Shown: in pieces, positions 45,561 through 58,390 of the stretch
Layout of the letters: each line of letters opens with the position of its first letter
Position numbering within the stretch: position 1 is the stretch's first letter
Assembly: GCA_027627225.1 (NCBI GenBank)
Contig: CM051027.1
Location: forward strand, 45,074,618-45,138,617
DNA length: 64,000 nucleotides
Source of the DNA: Congeria kusceri
Taxonomy: Eukaryota; Mollusca; Bivalvia; Myida; Dreissenidae
Direction of reading: 5' to 3'
Notes under the pieces: model-generated
What the model was told of the DNA's origin: nothing
The model's database searches: none
The model's input: the letters and a program-made list of their open reading frames with translations, nothing else
Program-made: the position numbers and the translations under genes

Positions 45561-46982
45561 TTCATGCACCAATTAATTAACACATACTAAAGTTTGAAAT
45601 TTAGGCGTGATCATTTAAATTATTTGAAGATTAAAATGATATAAAATGTTGAAAACTGCATTTTATTTGATGTTGGAAACTGCATTTTATTTCACTCTCG
45701 CAATGGCTTGTATGAGTTGTAATGTGCAATACTGGCACGTGTTCATTACTGTTGACCAAGTATACGATGTCTCGTATTAAAAACGCTGCATTTAGTTTCA
45801 ATTATATTTGAATGGTAAGGTTGTTCTCTTAATATAATATTGGTAAGGTTGTTCTCTTAATAAAATATTGGTAAGGTTGTTCTCTTAATATAATTTCGAT
45901 AATCGTGTTTGTAAATGAGAAGTTGGTCTTCCTTCAAATGGTATTGTATTCTTAAAGACACAGGGTCCGCTTTGAAATAAAAGGTATTAATTTAATTTTT
46001 GTTGTTTAAACATGTAATTCTTTTGTATATTTGTTGACATCGTAGCGTCAGTGCGGATGATAGATGAATGTTAATGCTATTAAATACAAATTTAAGATTA
46101 CTTAGATAAAATGGAAAATTCAAAATTCAGAAATATCGTTTACACTAATTCCTAACTTTAATAAAAGAAGAAATCTGCATATTAATGCGAATTTGTGCAT
46201 TTAAACTTGCTGACAAGTTGACAATATATATTATTAAAAAAGTATATTTTCGTTTCACCGAATTGTTATTATTCATCCTATATATAACTATGATTGAACC
46301 ATACCAATATATTTGGTGGTGACCCCCATATACAATTACACTTCGGGCCATTGTTTCTTATCAGCGAATTGTGTCACATATTTGGCGCATGTCTCTTTAT
46401 CAAGTAACACGAGGCGTGTAAGGTGATGTCGCGTAGCAACAAAACATGTGATTTATGTCAGAATATAGATTTGATATAGTTAATTAATATTAAAGTAATA
46501 TTTAACAACTAAGTAAAAAATTAAAGTTCAGTATGTTAAATTTCAATTATATTTATAGTATGAGTTGTAAAAATAAGAAACACGCTAAATACGCTATATA
46601 TAGATGATTAAGGTTTTTGAACCTGCATAATTATGATTAATAGTATTGTTCTGACGCGACGTACGGTGTTCAGCACCGACATGATTTTCTGTATTGTGTA
46701 ACCTTAAAAACCATTTACATGTAAGAGCATGATTTAAAACTACCGGTCTTGTGTTTTGTCATTTATGTCATTATGCATAATATAATTAAAAAAAAAATCA
46801 GGGTATTTTTTTCCAGTCCAGTCTTGTGTTCTGTCTTTTATGTCACATCTATTATATCTGTTATTATTGTTATATATGTATATTATACATTGGAAAATAA
46901 AAGTATTAAATATCTACTTGTATACTTTATAATATATTCAATATTATATTCATCTTCTTCGCCATCGTAAATGCAATCTCAA
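45561..46982. other. No gene; one 28-bp triplicate
   Basis: Contains three tandem copies of GGTAAGGTTGTTCTCTTAAT(ATAATATT) at 45814-45897. Otherwise AT-rich with no recognisable exon. Confidence 0.5.
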
Positions 46983-47009
46983 GTTAATAATTTCGCACTA
47001 TACCGGTAC
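46983..47009 (-). repeat. Right member of the 27-bp inverted pair
   Basis: Reverse complement of 35820-35846 with two mismatches. Confidence 0.7.
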
Positions 47010-47405
47010 ACTGGAAAACAATATTCAATTTATTGTGCTTCTTACATGTCAATATCAGTAGGAACCGGTTTTGCCTAGCTGTGCGATCTTACATAAAGTC
47101 ATTTTTACAGTTCAATAAGCATGTACAAACATCTCATAGACTGAGACCAATCTTTATTTAAATGGTCCATAGGTTTACACTAATACGATTCATTTAGAAT
47201 CTACAATGTCTAGGAACTGCCAATATTGATTGTTACAGGTACCTGTGGTTTATGCATTGTGAGCACTTTGTACAAAAGTAATGTATTAAAATAATGTTCC
47301 TTCAAATCCTAGCCATTAATGAGTGCACTTTCAAATTCAAGCATAACTTAATAAAAGTTTTGTGGTAACTGGTTATGTAGCAATAAAGTTCATAAACATA
47401 CTTAC

Positions 47406-47457
47406 CACATCCAACTCCAAGTCCAAGGCAAATGTTTTCTTTCTGTTTTGACAGTGT
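47406..47457 (-). other. Orphan exon-like stretch (52 nt)
   Basis: Minus strand: strong acceptor gtttacag/ACAC and strong donor TGTG/gtaagtat enclose 52 nt open in all three frames (one reads TLSKQKENICLGLGVGCG). No neighbouring exon was found and no family is recognised. It could be an exon of an unseen gene, a noncoding transcript, or chance. Confidence 0.2.
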
Positions 47458-47940
47458 CTGTAAACACAGCGTATTTAAGCAGTCTGTAAAATGCCAATGC
47501 AAATTAAAGAAGAAATTTTTTAATCACGTTGATCAATAAGAATCAAACACAAAGTATCCTGTAAGCTGTTATTCCAGGCAAAACTCTTAAACTACATTCG
47601 GTTAAACTTGAACTAGTTTTCTACACATGTATTTTTTGTCAGTAAACAGGTCAAGGTCATGGAATAAAGGTGTGTGGTATTGGACCATTTCGATTGGTTA
47701 ATGGAATGTTTATAAAATTCATTTAAATAAATCGGTGTCCGTAACCTACGACGAGTGGAGTACATGTTTAAAGATGTTGCTGATATATATAACATTGAAT
47801 GTCAAATACGTATTTAGTGGACAGGCACATCAAACAAGCGCAAATTTACCTCAAAAACAGGTGCGTGACATACAGATGATCCAACATGTCTTTCGAACAT
47901 ACAGTTAAGTATTTATCAGTGAAACAAAGTGGAATTAAAT

Positions 47941-47992
47941 GATAATAATGATGATGATGATGACGATGATGATGATGACGATGATGATGATA
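47941..47992 (+). repeat. (GAT)n microsatellite
   Basis: About 50 bp of GAT with GAC interruptions. Confidence 0.95.
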
Positions 47993-48116
47993 TGCAAAGA
48001 TTTATAATATACCTTTGATATAGCTGATATATCACTGCCGACCCACAGACAACATAAAGGGGTTATAACTGCACGATCAAACGTTTACGCCCCCCCCCAA
48101 CCCGACATCCTGGATC

Positions 48117-48305
48117 CGCCCCTGAGTGGGGATGCGGTGCTTTATATAAAAATCTAAGCTTAAAATATATCAGAATCCAATATATTGCCTGTTTTTAAAT
48201 GAATGTAAGTAAGTAGTACTGAGAAACATTGATAAATGCTTTAAAAATAACTTGTATTGATTTATGCAACACGTGTATAAACTTTCAAAATGAATATACA
48301 GCCTT
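48117..48305 (-). repeat. Dispersed repeat, copy R (left half, inverted)
   Basis: Its reverse complement (AAAGGCTGTATATTCATTTT...CTTAGATTTTTATATAAAGC...CACCGCA) aligns with 37344-37520. The homology stops at CCCACT, next to a C9 run (48091-48099). Confidence 0.7.
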
Positions 48306-48439
48306 TAACGAAGAAGGCAAGAGTGTGGGAAACTAATTTGCATATTGAGCTTGATGCTCAAAGCGGATAGTAATTGAACAAATCAAAATACTCGTTACAA
48401 TCCGTCTAACCAATCAGCGGGTAGCTTATTAAAAAAAAA

Positions 48440-48442
<3 letters not shown>

Positions 48443-48483
<41 letters not shown>
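48443..48483. repeat. (TA)n microsatellite
   Basis: About 20 TA dinucleotides next to an A10 run. Confidence 0.95.
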
Positions 48484-48486
<3 letters not shown>

Positions 48487-50015
48487 TATTAAAGGGTGAC
48501 AAACATAAATGGTAAATACAGATGTAAAATCCCCCACCCCCAATATTTTCCATAGGCGGCTTAATAGTGGGGCGGGAGCGGCGTCCACCCCCTCTACATT
48601 TGTCCAACATTCGTTTTTGTACACATCATACTATCTTAAAAATATACGCATGTTTTGCTTATGACTATGTTCTTCGGTCTATTTAGTGTGATAATCAAAC
48701 CCGTTACGTTTTACTTTAAATAAATTTTTCATTTTTCGGCGTAGCTGTCTAAGATCACTTTTGACCTAGATTTCTTGCGATAATTTTATGCAGTGGGAAA
48801 ACAGAATGCCAATAGAATGGGCAAAATTTCTAATTTTAGGGAATGCAAACTTACATCAATGGTTTGATGTCTAATAATAACTGTTGCATATTTTTGGGGG
48901 TTAAAATTAACATAATTGTTTACATAAGCGGTTAAAATAAAGTTATAAACATATCTTCGGCATACACTCTAGAACTGAACAGAATTATGAACAATTTTAC
49001 TAATTGTATGTCATGAACAGAATGTAATATTCATTCACATAATGATTTATTTTTTTTAGCCTACATCAGCGTCACGCTCTATAAATAGCAATAACAATGA
49101 TCACATTGGTTGACCGATATCTGAGAATTATTGTGCTCTAAAACGTTTCGGAGCCATACGTAGATTCGGCGAAGATCGGATGAAATGGTCTATTCTAGCG
49201 TATTCAACACACTCCAGAGGAAGGGTGCATCATTCTAAAAGTAGCGCGCGGTATGGCTATGCGAATGTAAATCAATTCGTCAATTAGCGTCCGGATAATT
49301 ATCAACGCGATAATTGATTTAAATGCGGAATTTATACATCAGCTTCTCCAGTATATGTTATTCAATCTCTACAAATACTTGACATCTTTCGATAAATAAA
49401 ATGATGTGAAAGTTGTTCAAGTTAATTTTACTTCATTTGCGTGGTATGAATACACTATTTGCAAAGCTAGATGGTATAGAAATATTATACTATTAAATAT
49501 TATATAATATACGTATAGTATATTATTTAACATAACTATGTACACTCGTCTGATATGTAATAATTTTCATTCATTCCCGGTATTATTTTCTGACAATACT
49601 TATTTGTTAAATTTTGCCTAACAAATTCATGTTACAATTATAGTAACGTAAATTACTAGCATTTAGGTTATTTATTTATCACCAGAGAAAACATGGGGAC
49701 CAAAAAAGCTGGGGGTCTGAGAAATCACGTAACCGATAATCTTATCCCTCTTGTATTATGTTACGGGTAAAAAATGACGTCTCAATATTAATTTCTACGC
49801 CGATTGTCTTTTTTAAAGACATTTTTTGTTGTTGATAGCGCACATGTAAGAGAGACCAAATCCAGTTTGTTGACAGCCTTTTTCAATTACTAAATATGTC
49901 TGCCCCCTTTTACTCAAATCCAGTTACCGCGCCTATATTCTGACGTCAAATTTATAATAAATAAGAAACGAGCGAACAAAAAATAACTTTTAGCAATTGC
50001 TAAATGGTATTGATA
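48484..50015. other. No gene recognised
   Basis: AT-rich noncoding DNA. No repeat shared with the rest of the window was seen. Confidence 0.45.
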
Positions 50016-53000
50016 TACCAGTAAATCATCGTGTATCCCTCCGTGGACCATTCAAAAGTAGTGCCTATTACAAAAGAGTTCCTCTTCTCTTCTGGCATAA
50101 AAGCCATTTAGGTATTTCAGACATGCCTTTTGTGGTTATTTCTATTATCCTATGCGTATCTGCAACATTTTGGTGCATTTCATTGGAGGCTAACTTGAAA
50201 GGTGAACTTTTGGGGTGTGTTTAGTGTCGTATGGGGCTTTTGTCGAAATATGACTGTCGAAACCCTGTTTTCTACCGGTGCCTGCATTCAAGTGAGATGC
50301 ATTTTCTTAGAAGTCACATGACATATCTTTTTTATTGCAAATTTTGGAAGAGGACAGATCGAACTTTAAATTGATACCAGGCTTGCACAATCTGAAATAA
50401 AGGAAATGCTAGAAAAATGCATGGAAAGTTTGCCGTTTTATAATGGGACCCTATCGGAATTGGATTTACTGGTTTCTAACCTTTAAGAAAACCAGGGACT
50501 GGCCCTTTAGGGTCCACTTATACATAAAATCACCATGTAACTGTGTTATTTTAATGCGTTTATTACTTTTCACGGAAATAAATGTGTATAATATCGTAAC
50601 TGACACGTTATGTACACTTTTTTTTAAGCGAAGCCTATTTTTTTTCGGGTAAAAAAAAAATGAACAAAAGTACGGAAACTCGCCTTATGCAGCTCACATC
50701 ACATCGAATCATGTTGTACGCGAATATTACACGTTTTATACCTTATTACTGTCCATTGCATTGAAATAAGTCTAAATGAACTGGTATTTTGACTGGTTTA
50801 TGTGATTTAGGTGCGAATTTTAGTTCACGCTCCCCATACAATCCAAGTACTGAAGCGCAAGCCAGATGGCTTATCATGTATCATTCATAAATGCGTTTTT
50901 GGAGCATTTCTACTTAGCGGATCGACCTGAAATTTTGCATTTGTGGTACAAGTACGTTAATAATGATGTTGAAGAGTTTTTTTCATGATAGCAAACTGTT
51001 GAGTTTTCTTTAAGGTTACATACCAGTAAATCATCGTGTATCCCTCCGTGGTCCATTCAAAAGTAGTGCCTATTACTAAAGAGTTCCTCTTCTCTTCTGG
51101 CATAAAAGCCATTTAGGTTTCTCAGACATGCCTTTTGTGGTTATTTCTATTATCCTATGCGTGTCTGCAACATTTTGGTGCATTTCATTGGAGGCTAACT
51201 TGAAAGGTGAACTTTTGGGGTGTGTTTACTGTGGTATGGGGCTTTTGTCGAAATATGACTGCCGAAACCCTGTTTTCTACAGGTGAGTGCATTCAAGTGA
51301 GATGCATTTTCTTAGAAGTAATATGTCATATCTTTTTTATTGCAACTTTTGGAAGAGGACAGATCGATCTTTAAATTGATACCAGGCTTGCACAATCTGG
51401 AATAAAGGAAATGCTAGAAAAATGCATGGAAAGTTTGCCGTTTTATAATGGGACCCTATCGGAATTGGATTTAATGGTTACTAACCTTTAAGAAAACCAG
51501 GGACCGGCCCTTTAGGGTCCACTTAGACATAAAATCACCATGTAACTGTGTTATTTTAATGCGTTTATTACTTTTCACGGAAATAAATGTGAATAATATC
51601 GTAACTGACGCGTTATCTACACTTTTTAAAGCGAAACCTGTTTTGTTCGGGTAAAAAAAATGAACAAATGTACGGAAACTCGCCTTATGCAGCTCACAGC
51701 TCATCGAATCATGTGGTACGCGAATATTACACGTTTTATACCTTATTACTGTCCATTGCATTCAAATCAGTCTAAATGAACTGGTTTTTTGACTGGTTTA
51801 TGTGATTTAGGTGCGAATTTTAGTTCACGTTGCCCATACAATCCAATTACTGAAGCGCAAGCCAGATGGGTTATCATGCGTCATTCTTAAATGCGTTTTT
51901 GGAGCATTTCTACTTAGCGGATCGACCTGAAATTTTGCATTTGTGGTACAAGCAGGTTAATAAGGATGAAGAAGAGTTTTTTTCATGATAGCAAAATGTT
52001 GAGTTTTGTTTAAGGTTAGATACCAGTAAATCATCGTGTATCCCTCCGTGGACCATTCAAAAGTAGTGCCTATTACTAAAGAGTTCCTCTTCTCTTCTGG
52101 CATAAAAGCCATTTAGGTATCTCAGACATGCCTTTTGTGGTTATTTCTATTATCCTATGCGTGTCTGCAACATTTTGGTGCATTTCATTGGAGGCTAACT
52201 TGAAAGGTGAACTTTTGGGGTGTGTTTACTGTGGTATGGGGCTTTTGTCGAAATATGACTGCCGAAACCCTGTTTTCTACCGGTGCCTGCATTCAAGTGA
52301 GATGCATTTTCTTAGAAGTAACATGACATATCTTTTTTATTGCAACTTTTGCAAGAGGACAGATTGATCTTTAAATTGATACCAGGCTTGCACAATCTGA
52401 AATAAAGGAAATGATAGAAAAACGCATGGAAAGTTTGCCGCTTTATAATGGGACCCTATGGGAATTGGATTTACTGGTTTCTAACCTTTAAGAAAACCAG
52501 GGACTGGCCCTTTAGGGTCCACTTATACTTAAAATCACCACGTAACTGTGTTATTTTAATGCGTTTATTACTTTTCACGGAAATAAATGTGTATAATATC
52601 GTAACTGACACGTTATCTACACTTTTTTTAATGCGAAACCTATTTTTTGTTCGGGTAAAAAAAAATGAACAAAAGTACGGAAACTCGCCTTATGCAGCTC
52701 ACAGCACATCGAATCATGTTGTACGCGAATATTACACGTTTTATTCTTTTTTACTGTCCATTACATTCAAATAAGTCTAAATGAACTGGTTTTGTGACTG
52801 GTTTATGTGATTTAGGTGCGAATTTTAGTTCACGCTCCCCATACAATCCAAGTACTGAAGCGCAAGCCAGATGGCTTATCATGCGTCATTCTTAAATGCG
52901 TTTTTGGAGCATTTCTACTTAGCGGATCGACCTGAAATTTTGCATTTGTGGTACAAGTAGGATTATAATGATGTAGAAGAGTTTTTTTCATGATAGCAAA

Positions 53001-56000
53001 CTGTTGAGTTTTCTTTAAGGTTAGATACCAGTAAATCATCGTGAATCCCTCCGTGGTCCATTCAAAAGTAGTGCCTATTACTAAAGAGTTCCTCTTCTCT
53101 TCTGGCATAAAAGCCATTTATTTATCTCAGAAATGCCTTTTGTGGTTATTTCTGAAATCCTATGCGTGTCTGCAACATTTTGGTGCATTTCATTGGAGGC
53201 TAACTTGAAAGGTGAACTTTTGGGGTGTGTTTACTGTCGTATGGGGCTTTTGTCGAAATATGACTGCCGAAACCCTGTTTTCTACCGGTGCCTGCATTCA
53301 AGTGAGATGCATTTTCTTAGAAGTAACATGACATATCTTTTTTATTGCAACTTTTGCAAGAGGACAGATTGATCTTTAAATTGATACCAGGCTTGCACAC
53401 TCTGAAATAAAGGAAATGATAGAAAAACGCATGGAAAGTTTGCCGTTTTATAATGGGACCCTATGGGAATTGGATTTACTGGTTTCTAACCTTTAAGAAA
53501 ACCAGGGACCGGCCCTTTAGGGTCCAGTTATACATAAAATCACCATGTGACTGTGTTATTTTATTGCGTTTATTACTTTTCACGGAAATAAATGTGAATA
53601 ATATCGTAACTGACACGTTATCTACACTTTTTTTAAGCGAAACCTGTTTTTTTCGGGTAAAAAAATTGAACAAAAGTACGGAAACTCGCCTTATGCAGCT
53701 CACAGCACATCGAATCATGTTGTACGCGAATATTAAACGTTTTATACCTTATTACTGTCCATTGCATTGAAATAAGTCTAAATGAACTGGTATTTTGACT
53801 GGTTTATGTGATTTAGGTGCGAATTTTAGTTCGCGCTCCCCATACAATCCAAGTACTGAAGCGCAAGCGAGATGGCTTGTCATGTGTCATTCTCAAAGGC
53901 GTTTTAGGGGCATTTCTACTTAGCGCATGGACCTCCGTGGTCCATACAAAAGGAGTCCCTATTACTAAAGAGTTCCTCTTCTCTTCTGGCATAAAGCCAT
54001 TTAGGTATCTCAGACATGCCTTTTGTGGTTATTTCTATTGTCCTATGCGTGTCTGCAACATTTTGGTGCATTTCATTGGAGGCTAACTTGAAAGGTGAAC
54101 TTTTGGGGAGTGTTTACTGTCGTATGGGGCTTTTGTCGAAATATGACTGTCGAAACCCTGTTTTCTACCGGTGCCTGCATTCAAGTGAGATGCATTTTCT
54201 TAGAACTCACATGACATATCTTTTTTATTACAAATTTTGGAAGAGGACAGATTGATCTTTAAATTGATACCAGGCTTGCACAATCTGAAATAAAGGAAAT
54301 GCTAGAAAAATGCATGGAAAGTTTTTTGCCGTTTTATAATGGGACCCTATCGGAATTGGATTTACTGGTTTCTAACCTTTAAGAAAACCAGGGACCGGCC
54401 CTTTAGGGTCCACTTAGACATAAAATCACCATGTAACTGTGTTATTTTATTGCGTTTATTACTTTTTACGGAAATAAAAGTGAATAATATCGTAACCGAC
54501 ACGTTATCTACACTTTTTTAAGCGAAACCTGTTTTTTTCGGGTTAAAAAAATGAACAAAAGTACGGAAACTCGCCTTATGCAGCTCACAGCACATCGAAT
54601 CATGTTGTACGCGAATATTACACGTTTTATACCTTATTACTGTCCATTGCATTCAAATAAGTCTAAATGAACTGGTTTTTTGACTGGTTTATGTGATTTA
54701 GGTGCGAATTTTAGTTCACGCTCCCCATATAATCCAAGTACTGAAGCGCAAGCCAAATGGCTTATCATGCGTCATTCTTAAATGCGTTTTTGGAGCATTT
54801 CTATTTAGCGGATCGACCTGAAATTTTGCATTTGTGGTACAAGTAGGTTAATAATGATGCAGAAGAGTTTTTTTCATGATAGCAAAATGTTGTGTTTTGT
54901 TTAAGTTTAGATACCAGTAAATCATCGTGTATCCCTCCGTGGTCCATTCAAAAGTAGTGCCTATTACTAAAGAGTTCCTCTTCTCTTCTGGCATAAAAGC
55001 CATTTAGGTATCTCAGACATGCCTTTTGTAGTTATTTCTGATTTCCTATGCGTGTCTGCAACATTTTGGTGCATTTCATTGGAGGCTAACTTGAAAGGTG
55101 AACTTTTGGGGTGTGTTTACTGTGGTATGGTGCTTTTGTCGAAATATGACTGCCGAAACCCTGTTTTCTACCGGTGCCTGCATTCAAGTGAGATGCATTT
55201 TCTTTGAAGTAACATGACATATCTTTTTTATTGCAAATTGTGGAAGAGGACAGGTTGATCTTTAAATTGATACCAGGCTTGCACAATCTGAAATAAAGGA
55301 AATGCAAGAAAAATGCTTGGAAAGTTTGCCGTTTTATAATGGGACCCTATGGAAATTGGATTTACTGGTTTCTAACCTTTAAGAAAACCAGGCACCGGCC
55401 CTTTAGGGCCCACTTATACATAACATCACCATGTAACTGTGCTATTTTATTACGTTTATTACTTTTCACGGAAATAAAAGTGAATAATATCGTAACTGAC
55501 ACGTTATCTACACTTTTTTAAGCGAAACCTGTTTTTTTCGGGTAAAAAAAATGAACAAAAGTACGGAAACTCGCCTTATGCAGCTCACAGCACATCGAAT
55601 CATGTTGTACGCGAATATTACACGTTTTATACCTTATTACTGTCCATTGCATGAAAATAAGTCTAAATGAACTGGTATTTTGACTGGATTATGTGATTTA
55701 TTTGCGAATTTTAGTTCACGCTCCCCACACAATCCAAGTACGGAAGCGCATGCCAGATGGCTTGTCATGTGTCTTTCTCAAAGGCGTTTTAGGGGCATTT
55801 CTACTTAGCGGAACGACCTGAAATTTTGCATTTGTGGTACAAGTAGGTTAATAATGATATAGAAGAGATTTTTTTCATGATAGCAAATGTTGAGTTTTCT
55901 TTAAGGCTAGATACCAGTAAATCATCGTGTATCCCTCCGTGGTCCATTCAAAAGGAGTCCCTATTACTAAAGAGTTCCTCTTCTCTTCTGGCATAAAGCC

Positions 56001-57168
56001 ATTTAGGTATCTCAGACATGCCTTTTGTGGTTATTTCTATTATCCTATGCGTGTCTGCAACATTTTGGTGCATTTCATTGGAGGCTAACTTGAAAGGTGA
56101 ACTTTTGGGGTGTGTTTACTGTCGTATGGGGCTTTTGTCGAAATATGACTGTCGAAACCCTGTTTTCTACCGGTGCCTGCATTCAAGTGAGATCCATTTT
56201 CTTAGAAGTCACATGACATATCTTTTTATTGCAAATTTTGGAAGAGGACAGATTGATCTTTAAATTGATACCAGGCTTGCACAATCTGAAATAAAGGAAA
56301 TGCTAGAAAAATGCATGGAAAATTTGCCGTTTTATAATGGGACCCTATGGGAATTGGATTTACTGGTTTCTAACCTTTTAGAAAACCAGGGACCGGCCCT
56401 TTAGGGTCCACTTATACATAAAATCACCATGTAACTGTGTTATTTTATTGCGTTTATTATTTTTCACGGAAATAAATGTGAATAATATCGTAATTGACAC
56501 GTTATCTACACTTTTTTAAGTGAAACCTATTTTTTTTCGGGTAAAAAAAATGAACAAAAGTACGGAAACTCGCCTTATGCAGCTCACAGCACATCGAATC
56601 ATGTTGTACGCGAATATTACACGTTTTATACCTTATTACTGTCCATTGCATTCAAATAAGTCTAAATGAACTGGTATTTTGACTGGATTATGTGATTTAG
56701 GTGCGAATTTTAGTTCAGACTCCCCACACAATCCAAGTACTGAAGCGCAAGCCAGATGGCTTGTCATGTGTCATTCTCAAAGGCGTTTTAGGGGCATTTC
56801 TACTTAGCGGATCGACCTGAAATTTTGCATTTGTGGTACAAGTAGGTTAGTAATGATGTAGAAGAAATTTCTTTCATGATAGCAAATATTGAGTTTTCTT
56901 TAAGGCTAGATACCAGTAAATCATCGTGTATCCCTCCGTGGTCCATACAAAAGGAGTCCCTATTACTAAAGAGTTCCTCTTCTCTTCTGGCATAAAGCCA
57001 TTTAGGTATCTCAGACATGCCTTTTGTGGTTATTTCTATTATTCTATGCGTGTCTGCAACATTTTGGTGCATTTCATTGGAGGCTAACTTGAAAGGTGAA
57101 CTTTTGGGGGGTGTTTACTGTGGTATGGGGCTTTTGTCGAAATATGACTGTCCAAACCCTGTTTTTAG
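50016..57168 (+). repeat. Tandem array of a ~1.0-kb unit (about seven copies)
   Basis: Unit starts (TACCAGTAAATCATCGTG) are at 50016, 51021, 52021, 53026, 54912, 55912 and 56911. The copy beginning near 53931 lacks its first ~20 bp because the preceding unit lost ~110 bp. The last copy stops at 57168. Copies are highly similar. Each contains a plus-strand frame starting MPFVVIS (up to 79-81 codons) and a second starting MGPYGNW, but stops interrupt these in several copies. A hairpin CTGGTTT...AAAACCAG lies mid-unit. Confidence 0.93.
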
Positions 57169-57351
57169 TCTCCAATCTTAAAACATATCAGTGATTTATT
57201 TGTGCATACCAATGCTTACCCTACGAACATCTCCAAAAAAGAATATTAAAGCGAGTGTCTAAACCTAAAAACATGTCTTCTAGTTAAACTTGTTGATTTA
57301 TTTAGAGAGTAAAGCCCTACATGACTTATTTATTTAGTGTATTGTGACCTA

Positions 57352-58390
57352 GAAGACAACTTCAAGTTTTGATATCGCGATACAAAAAACACAATTCTAC
57401 ATCATTATTAACATATTTATATTGTGCATGCACAATTGCAGACCCATCCACAAAGTAGAAATGCTTGAAAACGCATTTGAGAATGATGCCTGATAAGCAA
57501 GCTGGCTTGCGTTTTCAGTGCTTTGATTATATGGGGTGTCTGAGTCAAATTGTGTACTTGATTAATAGAAATCAGTCAAAATACTAGCATATGTTTACAT
57601 ACTTGAATGCAGTAGAGATAAATATTGTATAAACGTGTTTATTTTTGGGTTTAGCATGATTTAGTGTGCTGCAAGATACAAAAGACGTGTTTCCGTACTT
57701 TTGTTCTTTTTTTTACTTGAAAAAGCGGTTTTCGCTGTAAAAATCGTAAAGCACACTAAAATCATGATATTAATCGCATGTTTTCCATGAAACTTATTAC
57801 AGCCAATAAAACCACACAAAAACATGGTGATTTTATGTACACATTGCCCCGTTAGTGCCGCTCCCTGTTTTGTGACAACTTCAAGTTTTGATATCGCGAT
57901 AAAAAACCAATTCTGCATCATTATTAACATATTTCTAATGTGCATGCACAATTTCAGAACGATCCACAAAGTAGAAATGCTTTGTTTTCAGTGCTTTGAT
58001 TATATGGGGTGCCTGAGTCAAATTGTGTACTTGATTCATAGAAATCAGTCAAAATATTAGCATGCATATGTTTACATACTTTAAGCAATAGAGATAAATA
58101 TTGTATAAACGTGTTCATTTTTGGTTTTAGCATGATTTAGTGTGTTGCAATATGCGGAAGACTGGTTTCCGTACTTTTGTTCTTTTTTTTCTAAAAAAGC
58201 GGTTTTCGCTGTAAAAATCGTAAAGCACATTAAAATCATGATATTTATCGCATGTTTTCCATGAAACTTATTACATCCAATAAAACCACACAGTAACATG
58301 GTGATTTTATGTACACATTGCCCCTTTAGTGCCACTCCCTGTTTTGTGTTTAGAAGACAACTTCAAGTTTTGATATATTGTTGAAAGGTA
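57352..58390 (-). repeat. Inverted, diverged half-units of the ~1-kb repeat
   Basis: Two ~0.5-kb tandem monomers (starting ACTTCAAGTTTTGATATCGC at 57361 and 57872, with a third start at 58351). Their sequence matches the reverse complement of the second half of the 1-kb unit: CTACATCATTATTAAC, AAGTAGAAATGCT, GGCTTGCG..TTCAGT, TTTCCGTACTTTTGTTC and CATGGTGATTTTATGTA occur in the same order. The MPFVVIS half is absent. Confidence 0.75.

Noticed and set aside
50443..55521. Recurrent ~60-108-codon frame starting MGPYGNW or MGPYRNW
   Set aside because: Length varies by indels between tandem units and no domain or conservation pattern is visible; treated as repeat sequence.
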